Made by a program: the position numbers and the translations under genes | Notes under the pieces: generated by a model | What the model saw: the letters and a program-made list of their open reading frames with translations, nothing else | The model's database searches: none | What the model was told of the DNA's origin: nothing | In this document: positions 1-8,686 of the stretch, piece after piece | Numbering within the stretch: the first letter of the stretch is position 1 | How the letters are laid out: each line of letters opens with the position of its first letter | Assembly (NCBI GenBank): GCA_029194535.1 | Contig: JARFXR010000001.1 | Coordinates: 1,868,721-1,932,720, forward strand | Direction of reading: 5' to 3' | DNA from: Nitrospira sp. | GTDB taxonomy: Bacteria > Nitrospirota > Nitrospiria > Nitrospirales > Nitrospiraceae | Length of the DNA: 64,000 nucleotides

Positions 1-1748
1 AGCTCAGCCAACAAGCTGACGAAATTTATACCGACTATACGGTTGCACTGATCGATTTCAATCAGTTGTTGTTCAACGTCAATAGGTATCACGAGACGCT
101 ACAAGAGCTATCGAAAGCGCCGCGTGCCGCCGACTTCAAATCCGACGTGACGAAGCTGACTCCCTTTAAACAGCAGGTCAATAGCCTGATCGCGGCGTAT
201 GAGGGGAAGCCTCTGCGGATGTCGAGTTCTGGCCTCGATGAGGCCAAGGGGTTGAGCGATCTGAAGGGATCGCTCGCGGCCTTCTTCTCGCAGGCCGAGG
301 CGGGCGTCGCCGCCATCGCCGAAAGTTTCGAGTCGAAGGCCTTGACGCCGAGCCAAGCACAGCAAATGCGGGAGTTAGGTCAGTTGGCGCTCACGGTCAG
401 CATCGCACCTACGTACGACGTCGTCACCAACCGTCATGCCGACCAGATTAAGACCATGCAGGCGATCTCGGGCGATCTCAACGACGAGGCCAAATCTCTT
501 GCGTGGAACGGAACGATGGTGCTGGTTTTCGGTGGTCTCGTGGCCGTGGCGTTGGGTCTGGGTCTCGGTTACTGGGTTGCCCACAAGCTCGCGCTCGGTA
601 TCGGGCAGGTAGCCAGCGTGGCTCAGTTAGCCGCGAACGGCAACTACCAAGCTCGCGCGAAGATCGTCTCCAAAGATGAATTGGGGCAGATGGCATCATC
701 GTTCAATACCATGTTGGACCGCATTACGGCGCTCGTGACCTCCGAGGACGAGCGGAATGAGATGCAAAAACGTCTGATGAGCTTCCTCGTTCTGGTGTCC
801 GACGTCGGGAAAGGAGACCTGACCAAGCGCGGTGAGGTCACGGCGGACATGTTCGGTAACCTGGCCGATGGTTTCAACCTCATGATCACGAGATTCGGGC
901 AATTGCTGAAACAGGTTCGCGAAGCGGCGGAGCGCGTCAACAAGTCCGCCGGAGCGCTTCGAGACAGCGCCGGCCAGATGGCCGGCACGGCAAAGCATCA
1001 AGCTGACGAGTCAGTACGCACGCTCAGCGCGGTTGAACAACTGGCTGCGCAGATGCGGCAGGTCGCCGAAACCGCTGGCGCCTCGTCCGAATCAGCCAAG
1101 CAGGTGTTGCAAGCGACTGAGCGAGGTCGAGTCGCGGTGCAGGAGACCGTGCAGGACATGCAGAGCATCAGATCCGCCGTGCAACGCATGTCGAAGCAGG
1201 TCAAGGCCCTCGGCGACCGATCGTTGGAAATTTCTCAGATCGTGTCGACGATACGCGATATCGCAAATCAAACCAACTTGCTTGCTCTGAATGCCGCCAT
1301 TGAGGCAGCCGGAGCAGGTGAAGCGGGAGCCCGATTCGCCGTCGTGGCCGATCAGGTAAGAAAACTGGCCGAAAGCTCGACGCAGGCCACCCGTGAGATC
1401 GCTGATCTGGTCAAAGTCATTCAGTCAGAAACACAGGACGCCGTGGTGGCGATGGAACAGGAAACTCAGGCGGTGGAAGCCGGCTCCGCCTCCGCTCTCC
1501 GGACCGGTGAAGTGTTCAATGAAATTTCAGGCATTGCCCAGCGTTCCGCCGAGTTGGCGCAAACGATCGCCAGTTCGGCGGTGAGTCAAACAGCTTCGAC
1601 GGATCAGGTAGGCCGATCGATTAAGGACTTCACGGGAGGGGCGGTCGCCACTCAGAAAGCGACCGATGCGGCGCGCATGACCGTTGAAGATATGGCCAAA
1701 CTTGCCGACGGACTGACCTCTTCGGTCGCTCAGTTCAAACTGGCCTAA
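1..1748 (+). CDS. Methyl-accepting chemotaxis protein, PilJ-like (5' end outside window)
   Basis: This is a transmembrane chemoreceptor whose frame is open from base 3, so the true N-terminus lies before the window. The visible part has a periplasmic or sensor stretch, one hydrophobic segment near nt 513-578 ([20 protein letters not shown]), a HAMP domain after it, and what looks like a second HAMP (about nt 750-920) as in PilJ. A cytoplasmic signalling domain follows. The hairpin tip is easy to read near nt 1270-1370 ([20 protein letters not shown], then [13 protein letters not shown]), which is the CheA/CheW contact region. It is the first visible gene of a same-strand chemosensory cluster, 51 bp before the CheA hybrid. 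The ligand is unknown. The PilJ assignment rests on cluster context and the double HAMP; the receptor class itself is certain. Confidence 0.95.
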   Translation, partial: LSQQADEIYTDYTVALIDFNQLLFNVNRYHETLQELSKAPRAADFKSDVTKLTPFKQQVNSLIAAYEGKPLRMSSSGLDEAKGLSDLKGSLAAFFSQAEAGVAAIAESFESKALTPSQAQQMRELGQLALTVSIAPTYDVVTNRHADQIKTMQAISGDLNDEAKSLAWNGTMVLVFGGLVAVALGLGLGYWVAHKLALGIGQVASVAQLAANGNYQARAKIVSKDELGQMASSFNTMLDRITALVTSEDERNEMQKRLMSFLVLVSDVGKGDLTKRGEVTADMFGNLADGFNLMITRFGQLLKQVREAAERVNKSAGALRDSAGQMAGTAKHQADESVRTLSAVEQLAAQMRQVAETAGASSESAKQVLQATERGRVAVQETVQDMQSIRSAVQRMSKQVKALGDRSLEISQIVSTIRDIANQTNLLALNAAIEAAGAGEAGARFAVVADQVRKLAESSTQATREIADLVKVIQSETQDAVVAMEQETQAVEAGSASALRTGEVFNEISGIAQRSAELAQTIASSAVSQTASTDQVGRSIKDFTGGAVATQKATDAARMTVEDMAKLADGLTSSVAQFKLA

Positions 1749-1799
1749 TCGTCTGGATCCCGGAGCGTCAGACGGCGTTCCGGGTCAGAAAGGATCGGG

Positions 1800-4700
1800 A
1801 TGAGTTCCGAACTGGACCGACAGGCCCTCATCGATATTTTCGTCCTGGAAGCCTCCGAAGCCGCGGACGCATTGTCGGCTGCCGTGAATCCTCCGGGCAA
1901 CGTCATTCCCACGGCACAAGAACTTCAAAACCAATATGTCTGGGCTCACAAGGTTCGTGGGGCCGCCGGTATCTACGGATTCACCGGACTCTCCACGCTC
2001 GGTGCCCTCCTTGAATCGGTGCTCGAGCAGGCGACGGCGATCGCCGAATCCTCTTGGCCGAACGCGGTCGGCATGCTGCGAGGGATGATTCAAACGTTTC
2101 AAGCTCAACTGAACGTCGTAAAACGGGGCGGACCAGAGGATCTGAGCGCCAGCGAACGATGGAGAACAGAAGTGGAAAGCCTCATTCCGAAGTCGGCTGA
2201 GAGTGCGAGGGATAGTGGGAGCGGAGAATCGTTGTCACCTCAGTATCTTGTCCCTTCGATTGATGCGGACGTCCTCTCGTATTTCGCCCCTGAAGCAGAT
2301 GAGTATCTCCAAACCATGGATTCTCTCATTCTACGCCTGGACGAATCTCCTAAGGACCAAGACGCGCTGTTTGCGCTGTATCGAACGGCTCATACGTTGA
2401 AGGGGTCTGCGCATACGATCGGCTTCAAAGCGGTCGGAGACGTGGCTCACCATGTCGAGGAGTGCCTGATTGCCGTGCGAGAAGGGAAGATTGTAGCGTC
2501 CCCTGTGCTGATGGATACGATCGTGCGGGCGATGAATGTCGTCCGCACCCTCATGCGCCGCGATGAAGGCAGAATCGCCGATCTCCAGCGCGATGTTCCT
2601 GCCGTTACTGAATCGTTAAGCCGCATTACTGGAGGCGAACAATTGGTTGAGACAGCCTCGGCCCCGATACCAGTTGCTTCTCAGGTCTGCACGGCGACGG
2701 CGGTCATGGATCCACCGTCGCAACCGACCGACGCGGCGGCTATGACTTCCGAGACGGTCCGGCAGTTGACGGATGAATATCTCTTACCCCAACTGGATCC
2801 GGATGTCCTGTCGTATTTTGCGCCCGAAGCGCAAGAGTACCTGGAATCCCTGGAGGCGCAGCTCCTCCGACTGGAAAAAGAGCCTGCCAATCCCGAGCTT
2901 ATCAATCAACTGTTCCGGACGGCGCACACCTTGAAAGGATCAGCCTATACAGTAGGTTTCCAATCCATCGGAGACCTGACCCACTACGTCGAGGATTTCA
3001 TGGGCGCGGTTCGCGAGGGGAGGGTAAGAGTTCTCCCTGGTCACACGGATATGTTATTGAAGGCGGTGGACGTCGTCCGGCTGCTGATGCGACGTGATCC
3101 GACACTGGCTGAAATGGTGCGGCAGCGGTTTGCTATCGCGATGCAGGGCCTGAAGCGGCTGGAGCAGCCGGTTGCGGCTGGCTCTGGAGTTGCTTCCGTA
3201 GTGGTCCAATCTGTTCCGATGATGCCGTCTCCCGAGCAGAGCAACCAGGCTGAAACTGAAACGGCAAGAGTCGCTGAAAGCAAAGGCAGGGAAGGCGGAT
3301 CCGAGGATCGAGAGGTCATTCGAGTCAGCCGGGATCGGTTGGAGAGACTGTTGAACCTAGTCGGCGAGTTGGTCATCGGGCGTGGCCGACTCGAGCAGCG
3401 GCTTCGGGTCTTGGAACAACTGTCGCAACAGGTGCTGGCCTTCAAAGGACGTTTGATGGACTCGGTCCGTTCGTTCGAAGAAAAGCATACGTTCACACTG
3501 CCTTCGGCAGGGCCCTCCGGCATGGACACCGGTGTGGGACGCACTGGGACATCCCTTTTCCCTGGACTCAGTGACTTCGGAAGTCTCGAGTTCGATAAGT
3601 ACGACGATTTCAACATCTTGGCCCGCCGGATTAGCGAGGTGACGGCCGATATCTCCGAATCGATGTCCCAGCTGAGCGGATCCATCCGTCGGTCGCATGA
3701 AGATATGAGTCAGCTTCAGCAATTGACTCTCGCAATGCGGGATGAGATCGCCCGTGCACGCATGGTACCCATCGGTACGCCGTTTACGCGGTTTCGTCGG
3801 GCTACGCGAGAGATGGCCAGGGCGACTGGTAAAGAAGTGACTCTCGTCACGTCCGGTGAACACACGGAAGTGGATACCGGAGTAGTTGAGCGGTTGGTTG
3901 ATCCTTTGGTGCATTTGGTCAGGAACGCTGTTTTTCATGGCATCGAACCGGCGGCGGCTCGGGTGGCAAAGGGCAAGCCTGCGGCCGGATCGATCTATCT
4001 GCACGCATCCCATCGAGGCAACGCGGTGCTGATCGAAGTCGAGGACGATGGGGCTGGGCTGGACATTGACAAAATCCGTGCGAAGGCCGTGGAACGAGGG
4101 TTGGTTCGTGCCGAGGTCGCGAGGAATCTGTCCGACGCCGAAGCGATCAAGTTCATTTTCATGCCTGGATTTTCGACAGCGGATCAGGTCGGGGATCAGG
4201 CCGGTCGTGGGGTGGGGATGGACGTCGTCAAGCGAGTCATCGAAAGCATGAACGGCCACATCGACGTGGAGTCGGTGCGCGGAGTAGGTACCAAGTTCAC
4301 GCTTCACCTCCCGCTGACGTTGTTGATCGCCACGGCATTGATGGTACGGACGGGAAGTGAACGATATGGCATACCGTTGCCGAGCGTACGAGAAGTGACG
4401 ATGTTGACGGGCAGCTCGCTTCAGCAGGTCGCGGATCGTTCGGTGATTCAGGTCGGAGAAGGTGAGGCCATAGAGGTTCAACCTCTTCAACGCTTGCTGG
4501 TCAGAGGTTCCGGCGCTTCGGTGGAAGTCGGCAAACCCGTCGTGATAGTCCGGACCGGCGTCGGACCGGTCGGCCTGGTTGTGGATGAGTTGCTGGGTCG
4601 GCAAGAAATCGTCATCAAACCGATTGCCTCGCTCAAGTCCCTCGCGCAATCAACGTTCGGAGGAGCCACCATCGATCCAGAAGGTCGGGTAATTCTGGTC

Positions 4701-5213
4701 CTCGATCCTGCACGTCTGGTGCCCGGCGGTACACGGTCGGAGGCTGTGCTCGAAGATGCGACTGCAGAATCGGGAGCCCATGGGCCCGAAATGCCGTACG
4801 AAGAGACGGTCGAACCCCGAGCCGACAGCAAACACATTCTGCTGATCGATGACTCGCTCAGCATTCGAAAGTTCGTAGGCCGGATGCTGGAAACCGCAGG
4901 CTATGAGGTTGAGACTGCTGTAGACGGGGAGGAGGGTCTCCGGAAAGCGTCAGCGCAACAGTTCCGTTTAATCTTAACCGATCTTGAGATGCCCAAGCTT
5001 AACGGTTATGAGGTCATTCAGGCGTTGCGCAGCAGACCTCAGACTCAGCAGACGCCGATCATCGTAATGACCACCCGTGCAGGCGACAAACACCGCCAAA
5101 TGGCCATCAATATCGGCGCGAGTTCCTATATCGCCAAGCCGGTTGAAGAACGGGCGTTGATCCAGGAATTGGAACGGTGGATCGGACAGGAGAGTTCTCT
5201 ACGAAAGGGATGA
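1800..5213 (+). CDS. CheA-type hybrid histidine kinase with three Hpt domains and a C-terminal receiver (ChpA/PilL-like)
   Basis: This is the central kinase of a Chp/Pil-like chemosensory system, 1137 aa. Domains in order: Hpt1 with His50 (AHKVRGAAG), Hpt2 with His198 (AHTLKGSAHTIGF), Hpt3 with His376 (AHTLKGSAYTVGF), dimerisation region about 505-545 and 605-655, HATPase with N box near 703-716 (LVHLVRNAVFHGIE), G1 near 748-753 and G2 near 802-810 (GRGVGMDVVK), CheW-like domain about 840-975, and a receiver from 1011 with phospho-acceptor Asp1061 (LTDLEMP). All three Hpt histidines are present, so it can act as a multistep phosphorelay. The start has GGATCGGG just upstream. Multi-Hpt CheA proteins with a receiver are typical of type IV pilus and surface-motility systems. 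The N-terminal Hpt1 is the most divergent of the three. Confidence 0.96.
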   Translation: MSSELDRQALIDIFVLEASEAADALSAAVNPPGNVIPTAQELQNQYVWAHKVRGAAGIYGFTGLSTLGALLESVLEQATAIAESSWPNAVGMLRGMIQTFQAQLNVVKRGGPEDLSASERWRTEVESLIPKSAESARDSGSGESLSPQYLVPSIDADVLSYFAPEADEYLQTMDSLILRLDESPKDQDALFALYRTAHTLKGSAHTIGFKAVGDVAHHVEECLIAVREGKIVASPVLMDTIVRAMNVVRTLMRRDEGRIADLQRDVPAVTESLSRITGGEQLVETASAPIPVASQVCTATAVMDPPSQPTDAAAMTSETVRQLTDEYLLPQLDPDVLSYFAPEAQEYLESLEAQLLRLEKEPANPELINQLFRTAHTLKGSAYTVGFQSIGDLTHYVEDFMGAVREGRVRVLPGHTDMLLKAVDVVRLLMRRDPTLAEMVRQRFAIAMQGLKRLEQPVAAGSGVASVVVQSVPMMPSPEQSNQAETETARVAESKGREGGSEDREVIRVSRDRLERLLNLVGELVIGRGRLEQRLRVLEQLSQQVLAFKGRLMDSVRSFEEKHTFTLPSAGPSGMDTGVGRTGTSLFPGLSDFGSLEFDKYDDFNILARRISEVTADISESMSQLSGSIRRSHEDMSQLQQLTLAMRDEIARARMVPIGTPFTRFRRATREMARATGKEVTLVTSGEHTEVDTGVVERLVDPLVHLVRNAVFHGIEPAAARVAKGKPAAGSIYLHASHRGNAVLIEVEDDGAGLDIDKIRAKAVERGLVRAEVARNLSDAEAIKFIFMPGFSTADQVGDQAGRGVGMDVVKRVIESMNGHIDVESVRGVGTKFTLHLPLTLLIATALMVRTGSERYGIPLPSVREVTMLTGSSLQQVADRSVIQVGEGEAIEVQPLQRLLVRGSGASVEVGKPVVIVRTGVGPVGLVVDELLGRQEIVIKPIASLKSLAQSTFGGATIDPEGRVILVLDPARLVPGGTRSEAVLEDATAESGAHGPEMPYEETVEPRADSKHILLIDDSLSIRKFVGRMLETAGYEVETAVDGEEGLRKASAQQFRLILTDLEMPKLNGYEVIQALRSRPQTQQTPIIVMTTRAGDKHRQMAINIGASSYIAKPVEERALIQELERWIGQESSLRKG

Positions 5214-5271
5214 ACGGAGGTGGGTCCCCATCGGGGAAACCTTCCACTGCGAAGCGAAGGACACGGTACGC

Positions 5272-5766
5272 ATGGGGTTGAGGGGGCATTTCAAGTCGAC
5301 TACCACGGATGTGCATACTGTCAGCCTATTGGTGGTGCGATATGGCGCCAGTTACTGCGCGTTGCCATCTGACGGAGTTCGCGGGGTGCTGACCAAGGAC
5401 CAGGCCGGACAAGGAGAGACCGTGAACTGGGTCGGTATCACATATCAGCGTGTTGATCTTGCCGCTCAACTCTCCACGAAATTGGATGCAGCCAGCCCGG
5501 ACCTTCGGATCGTCCTTTTCTCCAATGGTCACTCGCATGGGGCCATTCACGTCGACGAGGTGGTGGGCTTGCTTGACGCGGACCAGCGGGAGTGCAAGCC
5601 GCTTCCTCCGCATTTTCGTTGCGAGGAGCGGACGTGGGTTACGGGTATGATCCAATACCGAAGTGATCTGGCAATCGTGTTGGATCCGGAATGGGTCTTG
5701 GGCGAACTCGAAGCTGAGGCCTCACCGACGTTTAGGGCGATGGTGGGCCGCAGTTTCGTCTCCTGA
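5272..5766 (+). CDS. CheW-like adaptor protein 1
   Basis: A 164-aa protein with one CheW-like domain over about residues 12-150. It begins with a beta strand LLVVRYGASYCALPSDGVRG and ends with a hydrophobic strand LAIVLDPEWVL, the usual order for CheW. It probably links the receptor to the CheA hybrid at the membrane. It lies 58 bp after the kinase and 20 bp before a second CheW-like gene. The pair resembles the PilI/ChpC-type duplication of adaptors in Chp systems; which one serves the receptor cannot be told from sequence. The ATG start is preceded by no strong ribosome site, so a start a few codons later (GTG near 5311) is possible. Confidence 0.85.
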   Translation: MGLRGHFKSTTTDVHTVSLLVVRYGASYCALPSDGVRGVLTKDQAGQGETVNWVGITYQRVDLAAQLSTKLDAASPDLRIVLFSNGHSHGAIHVDEVVGLLDADQRECKPLPPHFRCEERTWVTGMIQYRSDLAIVLDPEWVLGELEAEASPTFRAMVGRSFVS

Positions 5767-5786
5767 GGATAGGAGAGGCATAGAGC

Positions 5787-6224
5787 ATGCTGAGAGCCGC
5801 GCGACAACAGGAGCGGGCCGTCTCAACCAGACAATCCTGGAGCGTCGTCGTATTTTCCGTCGGCGGGATGAAACTTGCGGCGAAAGCCGAGGATGTGGGT
5901 GGCATCTCGGCATGGGGAATTGATGTGCCCGTTCCGAGCCGAACCCCGTTTGTCGGTTCTCTGGTAAAACGGGACAAAGACGTGCTTCCGGTGTACGATT
6001 TGGCGGCACGGTTGGATCGACAGACCGACAGGGAGTCGTTGTGTCTGGTTGCTCGTCATGCCGACGGCCCGATAGCCATTCGCATCGACGCGGAGATCCC
6101 CTCTCTGCACACGGTGGGTGCATCGGAGGTCCGGCCGAGCCGCAGGCACGATATTGAAACGATGGGAAGCTTTACTAGGTATGGGGTCGACATTGACATA
6201 GTGGCCCTGCGACGATTGGGATAA
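5787..6224 (+). CDS. CheW-like adaptor protein 2
   Basis: A 145-aa protein containing a short CheW-like domain. The strand pattern WSVVVFSVGGMKLAAKAEDV, the central segment VGSLVKRDKDVLPVYDLAARL and the later SLCLVARHADGPIAIRID match the scaffold of CheW proteins. It is clearly divergent from the neighbour at 5272, so this is not a recent copy. The upstream sequence AGGATAGGAGAGG provides a good ribosome site for the ATG. A role as alternative coupling protein or as a scaffold for the hybrid kinase is inferred from position. Confidence 0.82.
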   Translation: MLRAARQQERAVSTRQSWSVVVFSVGGMKLAAKAEDVGGISAWGIDVPVPSRTPFVGSLVKRDKDVLPVYDLAARLDRQTDRESLCLVARHADGPIAIRIDAEIPSLHTVGASEVRPSRRHDIETMGSFTRYGVDIDIVALRRLG

Positions 6225-6274
6225 CCCTGACGAGCCGACGTTGAATCGTAGGTGATGGGTGAAAGGATTGGGAC

Positions 6275-7615
6275 ATGCCGAAAGTGCTGGTGGCCGATGA
6301 CAGCATCGCGGTTCGGAAAGTAGCCGAACGCTTGCTCACAGAGGCCGGCTTGGGTGTGACTCTCGCTGCGAACGGGGAAGAGGCGTTGGCATTTCTTTCC
6401 AAAGAATGTCCGGACCTCATCGTCTCCGATGTCATCATGCCCGATAAGAGTGGCTATGAAGTGTGCGCCTTCGTCAGGACCCAGACGGCCTTGGCTGGTA
6501 CACCGGTTCTCCTCATCTCCGGGATCGTCAATGACGAGGTCGCCAAGCAGGCTGAATCGTGCAAAGCAGACGGCGTGCTCAAGAAGCCCTTCCAGGGAAC
6601 ATCCTTGAAAGACCGCGTTCTCGAGTTGCTGGCGAAACGACAGGCTCCCGTATCCAACCAGGCTAAACCCGCGGCCAAGGCGACCCCTCCCTCCGATGCC
6701 GATCAATCCATCCGCGTGAGCCAGGAGCAACTGGAAACCTATCGCCGGATGGCGGCGCAACTTAAACAGGCAGAAGACGATCTCCGGAAAGAGCGTGATC
6801 AGACGGGCATGCTGGGAGAAAAGCTTGCCAAACTGGAAAGCCAGTTCGGTCGTCTCAAAGAATTAGAAGCCCTGGCTGCCCAGGGTGAAGAACAGGCAGA
6901 GCAAGCCCGGCAATCGACAGAAGAAGCCAGAAGGTCCTCGGAGGAAGTGCAGCGGTTGAAGGGTCGGATACAGGAATTGGAATCCAAGCTGGCCGTCGAG
7001 CATGAGCGGGCGGAGCTGACTGGAAAATTGACGGACGAATTGCAGCTTTCCAAAGGACGGGTCAGCGAACTGGAAGTAAAGTTGCGTGCCGAACAAGAGC
7101 GGACGGCCGCGTTGAAGCAAACACAGGCTGAACTGAAGGAAATGGCCGAGCGCGCTCAGGAACTTGAGGCAGCTCTGCATGTGGAGCAGGATCGTGTTGA
7201 ACAGCAGCTGCAGCGTATAGGCGAGCTTCAGAAAGCAGCAGAGCGAGCCCGAGAGTTCGAGTCGGCTTTGCAGGCGGAACGGCAAGCTGCCGCTCAGCTC
7301 GTGGAGCAAATGAACACCATGGAAAAGGCGCTGGCCCGTTCACAGGAAACGGCGCAACAACTCGCCCGTGAACAGCAGCGATCTGAAGATCTCTCGCGAC
7401 GATTGCACGAGATGGAAGGAGTCGTGACCAAGGTCAAAGAGTTGGAGGAACTATTGCAAACGGAGCGAGAACGGAATGCGGTGCTGACTAGGCATGTGTC
7501 GGAAACCGAGCAATCCGCTCAACAGGCGACCAAGCGATTTGAGGAGATGGCCAAGAAGCTGGGGGAGATCGCCGGCCTGGCATCGCAACTCGGAAGCGGC
7601 GCACGGCGGTCTTGA
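6275..7615 (+). CDS. Response regulator with long C-terminal coiled coil (FrzS-like architecture)
   Basis: A 446-aa protein. Residues 1-120 form a receiver domain starting MPKVLVADDSIAVRK, with acidic pocket D8/D9, phospho-acceptor Asp52 (LIVSDVIMPDKSGYEV) and the conserved Lys in LKKPF. From about residue 150 to 440 the chain is nearly all Glu, Gln, Lys, Arg, Ala and Leu with heptad spacing (repeats such as AEQERTAALKQTQAELKEMAER), so it should form a long coiled coil. There is no DNA-binding or enzymatic output domain. Receiver plus extended coiled coil is the layout of Myxococcus FrzS, a polarity and motility protein; that comparison is architectural only. It follows the two CheW genes by 50 bp and is the likely phosphorylated output of the kinase. 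Confidence 0.88.
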   Translation: MPKVLVADDSIAVRKVAERLLTEAGLGVTLAANGEEALAFLSKECPDLIVSDVIMPDKSGYEVCAFVRTQTALAGTPVLLISGIVNDEVAKQAESCKADGVLKKPFQGTSLKDRVLELLAKRQAPVSNQAKPAAKATPPSDADQSIRVSQEQLETYRRMAAQLKQAEDDLRKERDQTGMLGEKLAKLESQFGRLKELEALAAQGEEQAEQARQSTEEARRSSEEVQRLKGRIQELESKLAVEHERAELTGKLTDELQLSKGRVSELEVKLRAEQERTAALKQTQAELKEMAERAQELEAALHVEQDRVEQQLQRIGELQKAAERAREFESALQAERQAAAQLVEQMNTMEKALARSQETAQQLAREQQRSEDLSRRLHEMEGVVTKVKELEELLQTERERNAVLTRHVSETEQSAQQATKRFEEMAKKLGEIAGLASQLGSGARRS

Positions 7616-7669
7616 TTGCACGCAATCCTCATCGATGGTGACCGGCAGTATGCGCGAGGGGCTGGATTC

Positions 7670-8590
7670 ATGGCGGGGGACACCTCGGACGACTTCCAGA
7701 AAGAACTCGTCGACCTGTTTGTTCAAGAGGCTCAGGAATGGCTACAAAATATCCATGTGGCGCTGGATGAGCTGCAACAGGGGCCGGCTCCGGAACGCCA
7801 CGAGACGCTGATCGGCACCCTCACCGGCGGCGTGACCAACCTCGGCGGATCCGCCGCGACGATCAATCTCCCCGAGGTCGAACAAGCCAGTTTCGCAGCG
7901 ATTCCATTCATCGAGGCCCTCAAGGATCCTTTCAAGTCGCTCTCTGTTCAAGATTTCCTTTCACTCTGCAAACAACTAGGGCAAATTCATGTCGCGTTGA
8001 CGCGCGCCACGGGCGTGTCGTTCGAGAGCCAAGACAGCTCGGAGAGCCAGGGAACCACACAACGCACCGTATCGCCCGAAGAGTTTCTGCAGGCATTGCG
8101 CCGGCTCCAGGCGTCACAAGAGGAGGGCAGCGCATCGGAATGGAACATCGTCAGGACGATGATCGAGCAGATGGAGGCCCAGATCAAGGCTGGAGTGCAG
8201 CAGCTCGGAGTTGACGCCGTTCAGGACTATCTCCAGCGGCTGTCCGATTCGGAGGACGCCTTCATGCGCACCTTGGATAGCGCCGTGCCGAACTTGACGG
8301 CACAGCTCTCGTTGATGGTGGAATCGTCGTCGAACGCGGCGGCGGAACCTTGGTTGCAGAGCGTGGCGCAATTGCGCACAGAAGCTCAGAATCTCAATGC
8401 CATACAGGTAACCTCGTTCTTTTCAGGGCTGCATAGTTTGGTGTCAGTGACGGCGCAGCACCGCATCCGGTTGGCCGCTGGGCGGGTTGATGCGATCGCA
8501 TCGCGCTTGGAAGCCGTCAGGGCGATGATGCATCAATGGGCAGATCAGAGACGAACGGAACGAACGGCCATTGAGCAAGCGCTATCGTGA
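7670..8590 (+). CDS. Protein with degenerate Hpt-like domain, chemosensory cluster
   Basis: A 306-aa protein from the ATG at 7670, chosen because GAGGGG lies just upstream and because the Hpt-like fold begins at once (DDFQKELVDLFVQEAQEWL). A TTG at 7616 directly after the previous stop would add 18 residues. The Hpt signature is recognisable, but where a true Hpt has His in AHTLKGSA this one reads VTNLGGSAAT, with Thr56 in place of the histidine. It therefore cannot take the usual phosphoryl group. The remainder is mostly helical with no family I recognise. The same modified signature occurs in the next gene, so the two are partial paralogues. Confidence 0.75.
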   Translation: MAGDTSDDFQKELVDLFVQEAQEWLQNIHVALDELQQGPAPERHETLIGTLTGGVTNLGGSAATINLPEVEQASFAAIPFIEALKDPFKSLSVQDFLSLCKQLGQIHVALTRATGVSFESQDSSESQGTTQRTVSPEEFLQALRRLQASQEEGSASEWNIVRTMIEQMEAQIKAGVQQLGVDAVQDYLQRLSDSEDAFMRTLDSAVPNLTAQLSLMVESSSNAAAEPWLQSVAQLRTEAQNLNAIQVTSFFSGLHSLVSVTAQHRIRLAAGRVDAIASRLEAVRAMMHQWADQRRTERTAIEQALS

Positions 8591-8686
8591 CTTCGGCAGT
8601 GCTGACGGGCTGGAGCGGGAATCCGGCAGTTCTCTTCGGACACTCTTTCGGCTCACGAGAGACAGGTGTGGTGAGGCTCCGCTAAG

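Noticed and set aside
3357-4649. 430-codon open frame antisense to the CheA hybrid
   Set aside because: The residues are His- and Arg-rich with no domain, and the plus strand carries clear kinase motifs at the same place. It is a shadow of GC-rich coding sequence.
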